Shown here: piece by piece, positions 5,515 to 14,235 of the stretch
Position numbering within the stretch: position 1 is the stretch's first letter
Layout: each line of letters opens with the position of its first letter
DNA from: Candidatus Omnitrophota bacterium
GTDB taxonomy: Bacteria; Omnitrophota; Gorgyraeia; JABMRJ01
Direction: 5' to 3'
DNA length: 38,845 nucleotides
Assembly (NCBI GenBank): GCA_016783555.1
Contig: JADHWH010000013.1
Location: forward strand, 1 to 38,845
Translations under genes and position numbers: made by a program
The notes under the pieces: model-generated
The model's database searches: none
Seen by the model: the letters and a program-made list of their open reading frames with translations, nothing else
Told to the model about the DNA's origin: nothing

Positions 5515-8484
5515 CTATCCTTTCACAACCCCCAGGGGTCGCATGCGACAGACTCTCTTTGATATACCGGCTTCATGGACAACATGGACCACATCGTTTA
5601 CATCCTTATAGGCCTCCGGCGCTTCTTCCGCCAATGTCCCCCGCCCTGCCGCCATAACCATAATGCCCTTCTGCTCCAACTCTCTCGATATGGACCGCCC
5701 CTGACATGCCTTTACGGCGGCGGTTCTGGACATAAGCCTGCCGCTTCCGTGGCAGGTCGAGAAGAAACTCTCCTCGGCCTTCTCTGTCCCGACAAGAAGG
5801 AAAGAATTCCTTCCCATGTCGCCCGGTATAATCACAGGCTGGCCGACAGATCTATATATCTCCGGTAATTCCGGGTGGCCCGGGGGAAAGGCCCGGGTCG
5901 CGCCTTTTCGGTGAATACATAAGAGCTTCTCTTCTCCATCGGTTACGCACTTCTCAATCTTGGCAATATTATGGGCGACGTCGTAAATAAGGTCCATCCC
6001 CAAATCTTTTTCGCCCCGCCTGAATATTTTTTCAAAGGTCTTTCTTACCAAATACATAAGACACTGCCTGTTTGCCCAGGCGTAATTTGCGGCGCATCTC
6101 ATGGCCCCTAAATATGCCTCTCCTTCTTCGGACTTTACAGGCGCGCATGCAAGCTGCCTATCCGGGACGCTGATATTATATTTACCAAGGCAGCGTATCA
6201 TGCTCTTCGAGTACTCATCGCAGATTTGATATCCAAATCCTCTTGAGCCGGAATGGATCATAATGGTAATCTTTCCCTCATACAAACCGAATACGGCCGC
6301 CGCCTCTTTATCGTAAATTTGATCTATTGCCTGAATCTCTACAAAGTGATTTCCTGAGCCGAGTGTGCCGGCCTGGCGTTTTCCTCTTTCGTACGCCCTG
6401 TCGGAAACCTTATCGGGGTCCGCGCCGTCGATAGCGCCGTTTTCTTCGGTTACTTCTAAATCTTCCTTTCTCCCGTAGCCCTTCTTTACCGCCCATCGCG
6501 CGCCCTGCACCAAAAGTTTTCTCTCTTCATCGACGCTTACCCTTATCTCTCCTTTTGAGCCGACACCGGCGGGAACATCGTTATAAAGCCCGTATACCAA
6601 ATCTTTTATTCTGGGTTGCGTCTCTTTGAAGGAGAGGTTTGTCCTTATCAGCCGCACCCCGCAGTTTATGTCAAAACCTACGCCGCCGGGTGAAATAACA
6701 CCGCCTGTTTCGATGTCAGTAGCGGCGACTCCGCCGATACAATTTGAGACAACAAAATTATTAGCAATAAAATTATGGTCTGAGTGCGAAACCGTAAAAT
6801 CATAGACAAAATCCTGGTAGGAAATTTCTTCTATTTTTTTAATCTTATCCCAAACCATTCCGCTCTGCCCAAGTCCTTTTGTAGCTTCTTTTAGATAATC
6901 TTTAAACAGAGGGAAATTTGCAGGAACTCGAGGAGAAATAAATTCTCTTCCTTTATTAAGTTTCCAGCAAACATCTATAATGAATCTTTTGCTTAGAGGG
7001 TTCCCTGCTAATTGAACGGCAATCTTTTGATAGCTTAATCTGCTTCTTAATAATTGAGGTATAGTTACTTTTATTGCCTGCTCCTTTTCTTTTAATATCT
7101 GCAGTTTTAATTTTAGATACTGTGTGGCTACATTGGCAATGAAAGACCTCTTAAAATTATATTCAAAACCAATTTTACTCCAGAGATTTAAGAGATTCTC
7201 CGGTCTTGGCGAAATTATTAGTTCCAATGCCCAAGAAATTTCTCCTTTCGTACTTATGTGCCTTCTTCTTTTATCAATATAAACGGTCCTTACCCCAAAT
7301 TCCTTTAGAAGTCTTGAAATGTCTCCCAAGAAATCCTTTCCATTTTTTATTAAAGCTTCTCTTTTAGCCATAGGGAATACCGGAGCATTAAAATAACCTT
7401 TTCTATCTATTCTCCTATGAGGCATCCTCAGTTCACATCCAAAAAGGGAAGCCAAAAATAGGCGTTTCTGCCAAAGGGGTGTTTTAAAAATCCATCTGGG
7501 AGCTCTATAGGCCTGTTTTACCTTGCTCCCTCTGGGGACGCCTAGTGTCTCCAGTAATACAACTAAACTGGAGGCATTAACATAGAACCAATAACAATCG
7601 TGATATTTATTTTTAAAATAGGGGCTTTTCTTTTTTTGATGATGAACCGGGCCTGCTGTATAACCGATCTTTTTCAAATCTTTTCTAACCTCTTCTAAAT
7701 CTTGCGGTTTTCCTGCAAAATGTAAAATTCCATCGCCTCTTTTGCCAATGAAATTCATAGAGGCGTCGCCAAAAACAAATGCCATTATCTTCAGTATGTA
7801 GGGTAACTTTGGATGATTATAGCTCAAAGTTAAAAGTCCGCGCTTTTTTAATTTTTGAAGTACTATTTCAAACTTAGGTGTATTGGGTCTCCGGCCCATT
7901 TTTAACATACGGTTCTTAACATGCTTTTCAGAGATAATTATTCCATCAGCAGGTCTTTTATAAGGGACGCCTTGAAATGGAAAGATTGCTATTTTGTCAT
8001 CAAAAGACAATTCTTTGATAGGCTTCATTCCTGTGGGGGTAAAAAAAGGATGGTCATCTGTTGTCTTAATTTCATAATTTTCTTTAGTGACTACTTTAAA
8101 GACCCTTTTTGGCTTTAGCTTCATGAATTTTAAGATTGATGCTTCAACTGGTTTTTTTGATTTAAAATCTAAGGTCTTAAGATTTTGATTTTGCCAATCT
8201 CTTTTAAAATTCTTGATCGGCTTATAAAATCCCAAATTAGATAATACTTTTGCATCTCTTGTTAGACAAAACCCATACCCCCAATGTATATCGGGCATAG
8301 CAAGTGAATATTTGACTATCCCCGGAAGGTGCGCGACATTCGTTACCTGTTCAAGCGCTTTATCGTGGAATAGATCTTTAAGCAGTTTTTCGTCGGCGTA
8401 AATCATCCCCGGGACACGCATGCCTTCTCTCTTGGGGAGGCGCCATCTGTAATCGTCGATCTTCTCCAGCTTCCCCTGCCACAT
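5515..8484 (-). CDS. rtcB: RtcB RNA-splicing ligase precursor containing an intein
   Basis: RtcB seals RNA with 2',3'-cyclic phosphate and 5'-OH ends using GTP and Mn, in tRNA splicing or RNA repair. The 989-residue ORF is a fusion: N-extein 1-72, intein 73-581, C-extein 582-989. The exteins sum to 480 residues, the usual RtcB length. Extein motifs include MPDIHWGYGF, CIGGVAATD (the Cys is the conserved metal ligand), LGSGNHFVEIQ, HSGSRGFGYQ, YDVAHNIAK, HRKGATRAFPPG and CHGSGRLMSR. The insertion is exactly before the metal-binding Cys, so the enzyme can only be active after splicing. Archease, its activator, is the next gene upstream (13-nt gap), and serS follows by 4 nt. Confidence 0.97.
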   Translation of the reverse strand: MWQGKLEKIDDYRWRLPKREGMRVPGMIYADEKLLKDLFHDKALEQVTNVAHLPGIVKYSLAMPDIHWGYGFCLTRDAKVLSNLGFYKPIKNFKRDWQNQNLKTLDFKSKKPVEASILKFMKLKPKRVFKVVTKENYEIKTTDDHPFFTPTGMKPIKELSFDDKIAIFPFQGVPYKRPADGIIISEKHVKNRMLKMGRRPNTPKFEIVLQKLKKRGLLTLSYNHPKLPYILKIMAFVFGDASMNFIGKRGDGILHFAGKPQDLEEVRKDLKKIGYTAGPVHHQKKKSPYFKNKYHDCYWFYVNASSLVVLLETLGVPRGSKVKQAYRAPRWIFKTPLWQKRLFLASLFGCELRMPHRRIDRKGYFNAPVFPMAKREALIKNGKDFLGDISRLLKEFGVRTVYIDKRRRHISTKGEISWALELIISPRPENLLNLWSKIGFEYNFKRSFIANVATQYLKLKLQILKEKEQAIKVTIPQLLRSRLSYQKIAVQLAGNPLSKRFIIDVCWKLNKGREFISPRVPANFPLFKDYLKEATKGLGQSGMVWDKIKKIEEISYQDFVYDFTVSHSDHNFIANNFVVSNCIGGVAATDIETGGVISPGGVGFDINCGVRLIRTNLSFKETQPRIKDLVYGLYNDVPAGVGSKGEIRVSVDEERKLLVQGARWAVKKGYGRKEDLEVTEENGAIDGADPDKVSDRAYERGKRQAGTLGSGNHFVEIQAIDQIYDKEAAAVFGLYEGKITIMIHSGSRGFGYQICDEYSKSMIRCLGKYNISVPDRQLACAPVKSEEGEAYLGAMRCAANYAWANRQCLMYLVRKTFEKIFRRGEKDLGMDLIYDVAHNIAKIEKCVTDGEEKLLCIHRKGATRAFPPGHPELPEIYRSVGQPVIIPGDMGRNSFLLVGTEKAEESFFSTCHGSGRLMSRTAAVKACQGRSISRELEQKGIMVMAAGRGTLAEEAPEAYKDVNDVVHVVHEAGISKRVCRMRPLGVVKG
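6742..8268 (-). mobile_element. Intein with LAGLIDADG-type homing endonuclease inside RtcB
   Basis: 509 residues, from Cys73 (block A, CLTRDAKVLS) to Asn581, followed by Cys582 as the +1 nucleophile. Block B is TTDDHPFFT (His145). The C-terminal blocks are YDFTVSHSDHNFIANNFVVSN. The penultimate residue is Ser where most inteins have His. The central region has two degenerate LAGLIDADG helices, IMAFVFGDAS near 233-242 and FLASLFGCE near 343-351, with acidic D240 and E351 in place, so endonuclease activity is possible. The segment looks clearly more AT-rich than the exteins, which fits recent horizontal arrival. RtcB inteins at this site are known from archaea such as Pyrococcus. Confidence 0.95.
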
Positions 8485-8497
8485 GAGTATTACCCCT

Positions 8498-8914
8498 TTA
8501 TATGTCGAAGATGATCTGGACCTGGTAGTTGCCGCTCTCTTTCTCTATCTTGAGGTCATGATAGGTTGCGGCTTTTATCTCGGTCTTGAGTCTTGATTTT
8601 TTATCGCCGATGTGTTTTCCGATGGCCTCGGCCTCAATCTTTGCAGCGCTTAAGCTTGATATCTTAAACTCCGAAAATATTATCTTCTTTGTATAAAAGT
8701 TATATATCAACTCATCAAGCCATGCCACCAAGAGCTCTTCGTCATTCTGGGCCTCGAGTTTCACCTTGATGGAGGTGGAGGGCTTAAGGCCGTCTAAATC
8801 GGCTATTATCTCAAACATACCACTGGCGGCATTGATAAAGAGCTCTTCCAGGCTCTTTCCATACACCTTTATTCCAATATCCGCCGTATGGTTTATGATT
8901 TCGTATCGTTTCAT
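8498..8914 (-). CDS. Archease (RtcB cofactor)
   Basis: Small protein that speeds guanylylation and turnover of RtcB and can broaden its nucleotide use. At 138 residues it has family length. The N-terminus MKRYEIINHTADIGIKVYG carries the conserved TADIG motif, and the middle LLVAWLDELIYNF matches the family. Acidic metal-ligand positions include D13 and the C-terminal D137 (FDI). It is the first gene of the archease-rtcB-serS operon, and its promoter is so close that the mRNA is predicted to have almost no 5' leader. Confidence 0.95.
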   Translation of the reverse strand: MKRYEIINHTADIGIKVYGKSLEELFINAASGMFEIIADLDGLKPSTSIKVKLEAQNDEELLVAWLDELIYNFYTKKIIFSEFKISSLSAAKIEAEAIGKHIGDKKSRLKTEIKAATYHDLKIEKESGNYQVQIIFDI

Positions 8915-8923
8915 ATTAGAGAT

Positions 8924-8952
8924 ATAATACCTTCAAAATAATAATAAGTCAA
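8924..8952 (-). promoter_or_regulatory. Promoter of archease-rtcB-serS; predicted near-leaderless
   Basis: TTGACT (8952-8947), a 17-nt spacer, then TATTAT (8929-8924) on the minus strand. The archease ATG begins at 8914, 9 nt after the -10, so transcription should start within about 0-4 nt of the ATG. No Shine-Dalgarno sequence is possible in such a short leader. Confidence 0.7.
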
Positions 8953-9091
8953 ATATAAAAAGCTCGATGGGAATGGGAATAAGAAAAGGTGACAGCGAAC
9001 GAGCGCTGATGTGCCCCTCGACGCGTTCGTTCGTCGCTTCGCTCCTCACTCACTTGCTCGGGGCATGGTTCGACTGCAAATGGTGAGCAAG

Positions 9092-9122
9092 AAAAAATGC
9101 TCTCCGAAGGAGAGCATTTTTT
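9092..9122. terminator. Strong bidirectional intrinsic terminator after tRNA-Lys
   Basis: Perfect 14-bp stem with A6 and T6 flanks: AAAAAATGCTCTCC (9092-9105), loop GAA, GGAGAGCATTTTTT (9109-9122). An outer pair of 11-nt arms, CATGGTTCGAC (9064-9074) and GTCGAACCATG (9126-9136), encloses it. It lies 12 nt below the tRNA-Lys 3' end and ends the rpsB-tsf-pyrH-frr-tRNA-Lys unit. Because it is symmetrical it also works for the opposite strand. Confidence 0.88.
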
Positions 9123-9134
9123 CGCGTCGAACCA

Positions 9135-9210
9135 TGGTACCCCGCAGAGGACTCGAACCTCTCGCAGTCGCCTTAAAAGGGCGATGCTCTACCGGATGAG
9201 CTAGCGGGGC
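9135..9210 (-). tRNA. tRNA-Lys(TTT)
   Basis: A 76-nt gene. Acceptor GCCCCGC pairs with GCGGGGT (one G-U), discriminator A, and CCA is encoded at 9137-9135. Anticodon stem TCGCC/GGCGA encloses CTTTTAA, anticodon TTT. The T-arm contains GGTTCGAGTCC-type sequence. It lies 38 nt below the frr stop and just before a strong terminator, so it is probably processed from the frr transcript. Confidence 0.95.
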
Positions 9211-9248
9211 ACCTTAAAAGCTAAAAGCGCAGAACGAAAAGCGTAAGA

Positions 9249-9809
9249 TTATATCTCTTTAATCTCTTTCTCTTTATGCGCCAAGATCTCGTCGATATTT
9301 TTGGTGTATTTATCTATAAGTTTCTGGATGTCGTCTTTGCCCCAGAAACTCTCGTCTTTGGAGATCTCGCTTGCGTCCAACATCTTCTTTATCTTATCGT
9401 TTGCGGCGTGCCTTATTGATCTTAGAGAGACCCTTCCGTCTTCGGCGATCCTGCCAATCACCTTGCAGAGCTCTTCGCGCCTCTCTCCCGTAAGCTGAGG
9501 GATGCCCAGGCGTATAAGCTTGCCGTCGTTAGTAGGGGTAATGCCTACATCCGACTTCAGTATGGCCTTCTCAATCGCCCCCATAACGGATTTATCCCAG
9601 GCGTTTATGACTATCAATTTGGGTTCTGGTGTGGAGATAGTGGCGAGCTGTTTTATAGGTGTCGGGGTACCGTAATATTCAACCTTTATGCCATCGACTA
9701 AGGTCGTCGACGCGCGGCTTGTGCGTATAGACGAGAATTCCCTGTTTACAACATCAATGGTCTTCTTCATCTTGCCCGCCGCCTCATTCAAGACTTCCTT
9801 TACCGCCAT
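9249..9809 (-). CDS. frr: Ribosome recycling factor
   Basis: Splits post-termination ribosomes together with EF-G. 186 residues from the ATG at 9809 (MAVKEVLNEA), the usual size. AGGGGGTGA lies 6 nt before this ATG; the GTG at 9818, which overlaps the pyrH stop, has no room for a ribosome-binding site. Typical sequence includes REFSSIRTSRAST, VEYYGTPTPIKQLA and ISTPEPKLIVINAWDK. Last protein gene of the conserved rpsB-tsf-pyrH-frr operon. Confidence 0.97.
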   Translation of the reverse strand: MAVKEVLNEAAGKMKKTIDVVNREFSSIRTSRASTTLVDGIKVEYYGTPTPIKQLATISTPEPKLIVINAWDKSVMGAIEKAILKSDVGITPTNDGKLIRLGIPQLTGERREELCKVIGRIAEDGRVSLRSIRHAANDKIKKMLDASEISKDESFWGKDDIQKLIDKYTKNIDEILAHKEKEIKEI

Positions 9810-9814
9810 TGATC

Positions 9815-10534
9815 TCACCCCCTTACGACTGTTCCGATTTTTTCTCCCAATATTACTTTCTTAATATTGCCCACTTTCAGAAGATTAAAGACAATGAGCG
9901 GAAGATTGTTCTCCATGCATAGGCTTATCGCAGTAGCATCCATTACCTTCAGCCTCTTTTTTAGCACATCTAAATATTTTAAGTTTTTGAATCTCTTAGC
10001 GGATCTGTATCTTACGGGGTCTTTCGAGTATATGCCGTCTACCTTTGTGGCCTTAAGGACCACATCTGCGTCTATCTCCGCCGCCCTGAGGGCCGCCGCC
10101 GTATCGGTGGAAAAATAAGGATTACCTGTGCCGCACACAAATATTATCACGCGGCCCTTCTCCAGATGTCTTGTCGCCCTCCGCCTTATGTACGGTTCGG
10201 CTAACTGCCGCATCTCTATAGCACTAAGGACCCTTGTGACTACGCCGGCCTTCTCGAAGGCATCCTGCAGCGCAAGGCCGTTCATCACCGTCGCCAGCAT
10301 ACCCATATAGTCGCCGGTAGACCTGTCTATGCCATCAATCGTTCCGGAGGCGCCGCGATATATATTGCCCCCGCCTACGACAATAGCGATCTCCAGCCCC
10401 ATATCCTTTATCTCTTTTACCCGTTTCGCCATAGAGTGCACGACCTTAGAGTCTATTCCGCTTGGAAGGTTGCCCTGGAAGGCCTCGCCGCTGAGCTTCA
10501 GCACTATCCTTTTATAGACCGGTCTCTTCTTCAC
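9815..10534 (-). CDS. pyrH: Uridylate (UMP) kinase
   Basis: Makes UDP from UMP and ATP; a hexameric amino-acid-kinase-fold enzyme of pyrimidine synthesis. 239 residues. Motifs: [12 protein letters not shown] near the N-terminus, [45 protein letters not shown] and DGIYSKDP. The start is GTG at 10534, which overlaps the tsf end by 23 nt; the fit to family N-termini supports it. Such overlap suggests translational coupling to tsf. Confidence 0.97.
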   Translation of the reverse strand: MKKRPVYKRIVLKLSGEAFQGNLPSGIDSKVVHSMAKRVKEIKDMGLEIAIVVGGGNIYRGASGTIDGIDRSTGDYMGMLATVMNGLALQDAFEKAGVVTRVLSAIEMRQLAEPYIRRRATRHLEKGRVIIFVCGTGNPYFSTDTAAALRAAEIDADVVLKATKVDGIYSKDPVRYRSAKRFKNLKYLDVLKKRLKVMDATAISLCMENNLPLIVFNLLKVGNIKKVILGEKIGTVVRG

Positions 10535-11120
10535 CTAGCTGATACCTCACGAATCTGCGTATGGATATATTCTCTCCTATCTTGGCTATAAGAGAGGTTA
10601 AAAGGTCATTTATCTTAATCTCGGGATCTTTTATGAACGGCTGTTCTAAAAGGCAGACTTCCTCGTAATACTTGTCCAGCTTTCCCGTTACTATCTTTTC
10701 CATTATCTGCGGCGGCTTCTTCTTGCCGCCCGATTCTTGAATCTGCGCTTCTATTATCTCTTTCTCCTTATCGATCACGCCCTGCGGCACATCTTCTCTC
10801 TTTACAAAAGAAGGGTGCGAGGCGGCTATCTGCATGGCTATATCCTTGACGAACGCCTTAAACTCATCGTTTCTCGCTACAAAATCGGTCTCGCAGTTCA
10901 CCTCTACCAGGACGCCAATCTTGCCGCCCATGTGTATATAGCTGTGTATAAGACCTGCCTTGGTAGTGCGTGAAGATTTCTTCTTGGCCCTGGCAAGCCC
11001 TTTCTTTCTTAGAATATCCAACGCCCTATCGACATCTCCTTCGGCATCCTTAAGGGCATTTTTGCAATCCATCATGCCCGCTCCCGTCTTCTCGCGTAAT
11101 TTCTTTATTACATCTATCAT
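10512..11120 (-). CDS. tsf: Elongation factor Ts
   Basis: Nucleotide exchange factor for EF-Tu. 202 residues, the short form with one core subdomain. The N-terminal UBA-like part [34 protein letters not shown] and the core [19 protein letters not shown] are diagnostic. Its start codon overlaps the rpsB stop as ATGA. Confidence 0.97.
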   Translation of the reverse strand: MIDVIKKLREKTGAGMMDCKNALKDAEGDVDRALDILRKKGLARAKKKSSRTTKAGLIHSYIHMGGKIGVLVEVNCETDFVARNDEFKAFVKDIAMQIAASHPSFVKREDVPQGVIDKEKEIIEAQIQESGGKKKPPQIMEKIVTGKLDKYYEEVCLLEQPFIKDPEIKINDLLTSLIAKIGENISIRRFVRYQLGEEETGL

Positions 11121-12022
11121 TTTGCTCTTCCTCCGGGTTTGTGCTGCGAAGGGGCTGCGGGTTTCTTTTTCTTCGCGACAGGCTTCTTCTCCTTGGTCTC
11201 CTCTTCCATCTTCCGGTCTCCGTCGTCTATGAACTTCTCTATCTTATCCTCTTCCGCCACCATATCTGTCTTCGGCTCTCCCGCAAGCCTTTCTCTTACT
11301 TTCGACTCTTCTTTTTCCAGCGCGCCTAAAAACTTATTTCTCCCATTGCTGACTGCGTCGGCCGCGAAGGCTGTAATCAGCCTTATTGATTTTATCGCGT
11401 CATCATTTCCCGGTATAACATAATCTACGACATCGGGGTCGCAGTTAGTGTCAACCAGCGCCACTATCGGTATGGAGAGCTTGTTGGCTTCGTGGACAGC
11501 TATCCCTTCCTTCCTGGAGTCAATTATAAAGACAGCCTTCGGCAGCCTCTCCATCTTTCTTATACCGTCGAGGTTTCTCTTAAGCTTATTTATATCTTTT
11601 GTGAGATGAGAGACCTCTTTCTTGGAGAGCTTGTCGAAAGTCCCGTCCTCTTTCATTCCCTCCATCTCCTCTAACTTATTTATGCTCTTTCGTATCGTCT
11701 GAAAGTTGGTCAGCGTCCCCCCCAGCCACCTCTCCTCCACGTAGAACATGCCGCAACGGAGCGCTTCGCCCTTTATAATGGTCTGGGCCTGCTTCTTCGT
11801 TCCCACAAAGAGCACATATCCGCCCTCATGGGCCACATTATGCAGAAAATCACATGCCTCTATTAGGGCGTTGACGGTATGCTGCAGGTCTATTATGTAT
11901 ATGTTGTTCTTGTCTCCGAATATATATGGGGCCATCTTTGGATTCCACCGCCTCTTTTGATGGCCGAAATGGACACCCGCCTCAAGTAAACTCTTCATTA
12001 ACGTTGCTTTGTCTTTTATCAT
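11117..12022 (-). CDS. rpsB: 30S ribosomal protein S2 with charged C-terminal tail
   Basis: Small-subunit protein. 301 residues, longer than the usual 230-260. The core has [45 protein letters not shown] and [20 protein letters not shown]. The extra length is a C-terminal tail from about residue 235 rich in K, E and A (for example [14 protein letters not shown]). It is the first gene of the operon; a promoter lies about 50 nt upstream and an AAGGAGA-like site precedes the ATG. Confidence 0.97.
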   Translation of the reverse strand: MIKDKATLMKSLLEAGVHFGHQKRRWNPKMAPYIFGDKNNIYIIDLQHTVNALIEACDFLHNVAHEGGYVLFVGTKKQAQTIIKGEALRCGMFYVEERWLGGTLTNFQTIRKSINKLEEMEGMKEDGTFDKLSKKEVSHLTKDINKLKRNLDGIRKMERLPKAVFIIDSRKEGIAVHEANKLSIPIVALVDTNCDPDVVDYVIPGNDDAIKSIRLITAFAADAVSNGRNKFLGALEKEESKVRERLAGEPKTDMVAEEDKIEKFIDDGDRKMEEETKEKKPVAKKKKPAAPSQHKPGGRAK

Positions 12023-12074
12023 ACTATTTTCCTATCTCCTTTCCTTCCCAGGACTATCATTTATTTGGCTTAAT

Positions 12075-12102
12075 AATATACCACATCTTATTATAATATC
12101 AA
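12075..12102 (-). promoter_or_regulatory. Probable promoter of the rpsB operon
   Basis: TTGATA (12102-12097), a 16-nt spacer and TATATT (12080-12075) on the minus strand, in the only gap between the msbA-like stop (12111) and the rpsB start (12022). The leader would be about 45 nt. No S2-binding structure is obvious to me in it. Confidence 0.6.
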
Positions 12103-12110
12103 GCCTGACT

Positions 12111-13934
12111 TTATCTCTCCTTAAACTGCAGGTCATAAAGTTTTTTATAGAGCGTATCGTCATCCATTAATTCTTTATGTGTGCCGGACTCTTTTATAAG
12201 ACCGTCTTCGAGCGTGACTATCTTTGTCGCGTTCTTAATCGTGCTCAATCTATGGGCTATGACAAAGACGGTGCGGCCCTTCATGAGACGGTTTAGCGCG
12301 TCCTGTACCAATATTTCCGATTCCGTGTCGAGCTGAGACGTCGCTTCGTCCAATATAAGTATCGGGGGGTTCTTGTACATCGCCCTCGCGATGGCTATCC
12401 TCTGCTTCTGGCCGCCTGAGAGGCGCACGCCTTTTTCGCCTATTACCGTATCGTAGCCCTGCGGCAGGTCCATTATAAAATCATGCGCGTTGGCGACCTT
12501 TGCCGCTTCTATTACGGCAGATTCATTCAGGCCGGACTTGCCCCCGCCGTAGGCTATATTGAACTTAGCGGTATCGTTAAAAAGTATAAGGTCCTGCGTC
12601 ACTATGCCGATCTGCCTGCGCAGGGATTCGAATGTTACGTCCTTAATATCGACCCCGTCTATCCTTATGCTTCCGCCTATCGCATCATAAAAGCGCGGAA
12701 TAAGATTTACAAGGGTCGTCTTTCCCACTCCGCTTGAGCCGACTATGGCTACAATCTCGCCTTTTTCTGCCTTGAGATTCACATCCTTTAATACTAATTT
12801 CTTTTGGTACTTAAATGAGACATTTTTAAAGAGAATGTCTCTTTTAATCGGCGCGAGTATCCCGGCGTCTTTCTTCTCTACGACCGTCGGATGGGTATCG
12901 AGCAGTTCAAATATTCTGCTTGAGGCCGCCAGGGCCTGCTGCATTATACCGTATACGCGGCTCAATGACTTTATCGGCTTCATCAATGACAGAAGCGCAA
13001 AAAGAAGCGCCATGAATGCGCCAAATGAGAATGTCCCGCTTAAGAGATCATTCTTGCCAAACCATATAAGGAGCACAACGCAAAAGACCGCTATGCATTC
13101 GGTTATAGGCCTGACGACGAGCATCCTCTTTATCGACTTCATGTTTATCTTGTAGAAATTCGCGTTTTGATCGGCAAATCTCTTCTTTTCATACCCCTCC
13201 ATCTGAAAGGCCTTTACTATCCTTATGCCTGATATGGCTTCGTATAGCATAGCGTTGATGTCGCCCATCTTCTCCTGTATCTTCAGCGCTATCTTGCGAA
13301 GCCTCTTTCCGATAACCCTCACGGGAAAAATCACCGTCGGCAGGAGTATGAGGCTTATTATTATCCACCTCCATGAAATACTAAAGTAGACTTTAACGAA
13401 AAATATGACGCCGGAGTATATAATAAGCTTTGCCGGCTCGGTTATGACTGTGGTTATCCCCTGCACAAGGGAGTTTTTCAATACCGTGACATCATATGTA
13501 ATCTTTGAGACAAGCTTGCCGGTTGAGCTCTGGCTGTAAAAATCCAGGGAGAGCGTAAGCAGCCTGTCAAACAAGCTGTCTCTTATGCTCTTCATCACCC
13601 TCTCGCCCAGCTTATTTACGAAATACGAATTGAAGAATTCAAACAGGGGTTTAAGCAGGAACGCGATAGTAAAGATCAGAAGGAGTATATTTACCAGTTT
13701 GGCCGGTGTCATCCTGTTCGCCTTGTCTACAAGATCTGTAAGAATAGGCGGGGCAGAGACGTTACCGGCCAGTACTATATCTTTCTTGGCTATTATCTTG
13801 TCCACAGTGGGTATAAGCGTACCTACGATACTCACCCCCTGCAGCAGCTGGGCCAGAATGGTAAAGACTACCGCAATAACCAATATCCATATATGCGGCC
13901 TGATAAAACTTACAAGCCTCTTATATTCATTCAC
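12111..13934 (-). CDS. MsbA-like ABC exporter (lipid A/multidrug type)
   Basis: A 607-residue half-transporter with an N-terminal six-helix membrane domain (about 15-320) and a C-terminal ATPase domain. Walker A GSSGVGKTT, Q-loop region TQDLILFNDT, signature LSGGQKQR, Walker B ILILDEATSQ and the switch IAHRLST are all present. MsbA-type exporters flip lipid A; the nearby lpxB, lpxI and lpxC support that role, but substrate cannot be read from sequence. The start is the GTG at 13934, placed 9 nt after AGGAGG supplied by the junction repeat. A good promoter lies upstream. Confidence 0.9.
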   Translation of the reverse strand: MNEYKRLVSFIRPHIWILVIAVVFTILAQLLQGVSIVGTLIPTVDKIIAKKDIVLAGNVSAPPILTDLVDKANRMTPAKLVNILLLIFTIAFLLKPLFEFFNSYFVNKLGERVMKSIRDSLFDRLLTLSLDFYSQSSTGKLVSKITYDVTVLKNSLVQGITTVITEPAKLIIYSGVIFFVKVYFSISWRWIIISLILLPTVIFPVRVIGKRLRKIALKIQEKMGDINAMLYEAISGIRIVKAFQMEGYEKKRFADQNANFYKINMKSIKRMLVVRPITECIAVFCVVLLIWFGKNDLLSGTFSFGAFMALLFALLSLMKPIKSLSRVYGIMQQALAASSRIFELLDTHPTVVEKKDAGILAPIKRDILFKNVSFKYQKKLVLKDVNLKAEKGEIVAIVGSSGVGKTTLVNLIPRFYDAIGGSIRIDGVDIKDVTFESLRRQIGIVTQDLILFNDTAKFNIAYGGGKSGLNESAVIEAAKVANAHDFIMDLPQGYDTVIGEKGVRLSGGQKQRIAIARAMYKNPPILILDEATSQLDTESEILVQDALNRLMKGRTVFVIAHRLSTIKNATKIVTLEDGLIKESGTHKELMDDDTLYKKLYDLQFKER

Positions 13935-14056
13935 CCCGTTAGACCTCCTATCTATTAGAGCTCGTGAGTTTTACTTCCTGTTAGAGGTCTAACGGGGATC
14001 ACCCCGTTAGACCTCCTAAAAGCCCCGCAAGACCATTAAGGTCTAACGGGGTTCAT
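13932..14056 (-). repeat. Junction element, double copy, in the leader of the msbA-like gene
   Basis: Two tandem units, 14056-14000 and 14002-13932. Each begins with CCCCGTTAGACC and ends AGGAGGTCTAACGGGGTG. The first unit's terminal GTG is the start of a second mini-ORF (14002-13955, beginning VIPVRPLTG); the second unit's GTG is the start of the msbA-like gene. The first unit also holds a mini-ORF MNPVRP-stop (14056-14036). In each unit the left arm is the reverse complement of the Shine-Dalgarno region, so the unit can form a hairpin hiding it. This copy has no upstream codirectional gene; it lies directly in a promoter-proximal leader. Confidence 0.85.
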
Positions 14057-14080
14057 TTCTTACCCCAAAATTAGATAGGT

Positions 14081-14109
14081 ATTATATCATGTAAAGCCCC
14101 TCCTGTCGA
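14081..14109 (-). promoter_or_regulatory. Promoter of the msbA-like gene
   Basis: TCGACA (14109-14104), a 17-nt spacer and TATAAT (14086-14081) on the minus strand. Transcription would start near 14074, so the leader of about 140 nt contains both junction-element units. It is divergent from the promoter of the oxidoreductase gene. Confidence 0.75.
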
Positions 14110-14176
14110 GCCTATTCTCCCGGCCCATTCTCCCGGGTATTGCTTGAACAAAACTTTTGCGGGTGGCATTTTTGGC

Positions 14177-14205
14177 TTGAAGAAAAGCCTGATTAATGCT
14201 ATAAT
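14177..14205 (+). promoter_or_regulatory. Promoter of the oxidoreductase-lpxB pair
   Basis: TTGAAG (14177-14182), a 17-nt spacer, TATAAT (14200-14205) with the extended -10 base pair TG before it (TGCTATAAT). Predicted leader of about 24 nt contains AGAGAGGC before the ATG at 14236. Confidence 0.8.
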
Positions 14206-14235
14206 CCCCATTACTATACTATAGAGAGGCAAAGC

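Noticed and set aside
9011-9199. Plus-strand ORF ending near tRNA-Lys
   Set aside because: It reads through the terminator and the antisense of tRNA-Lys; no coding signal.
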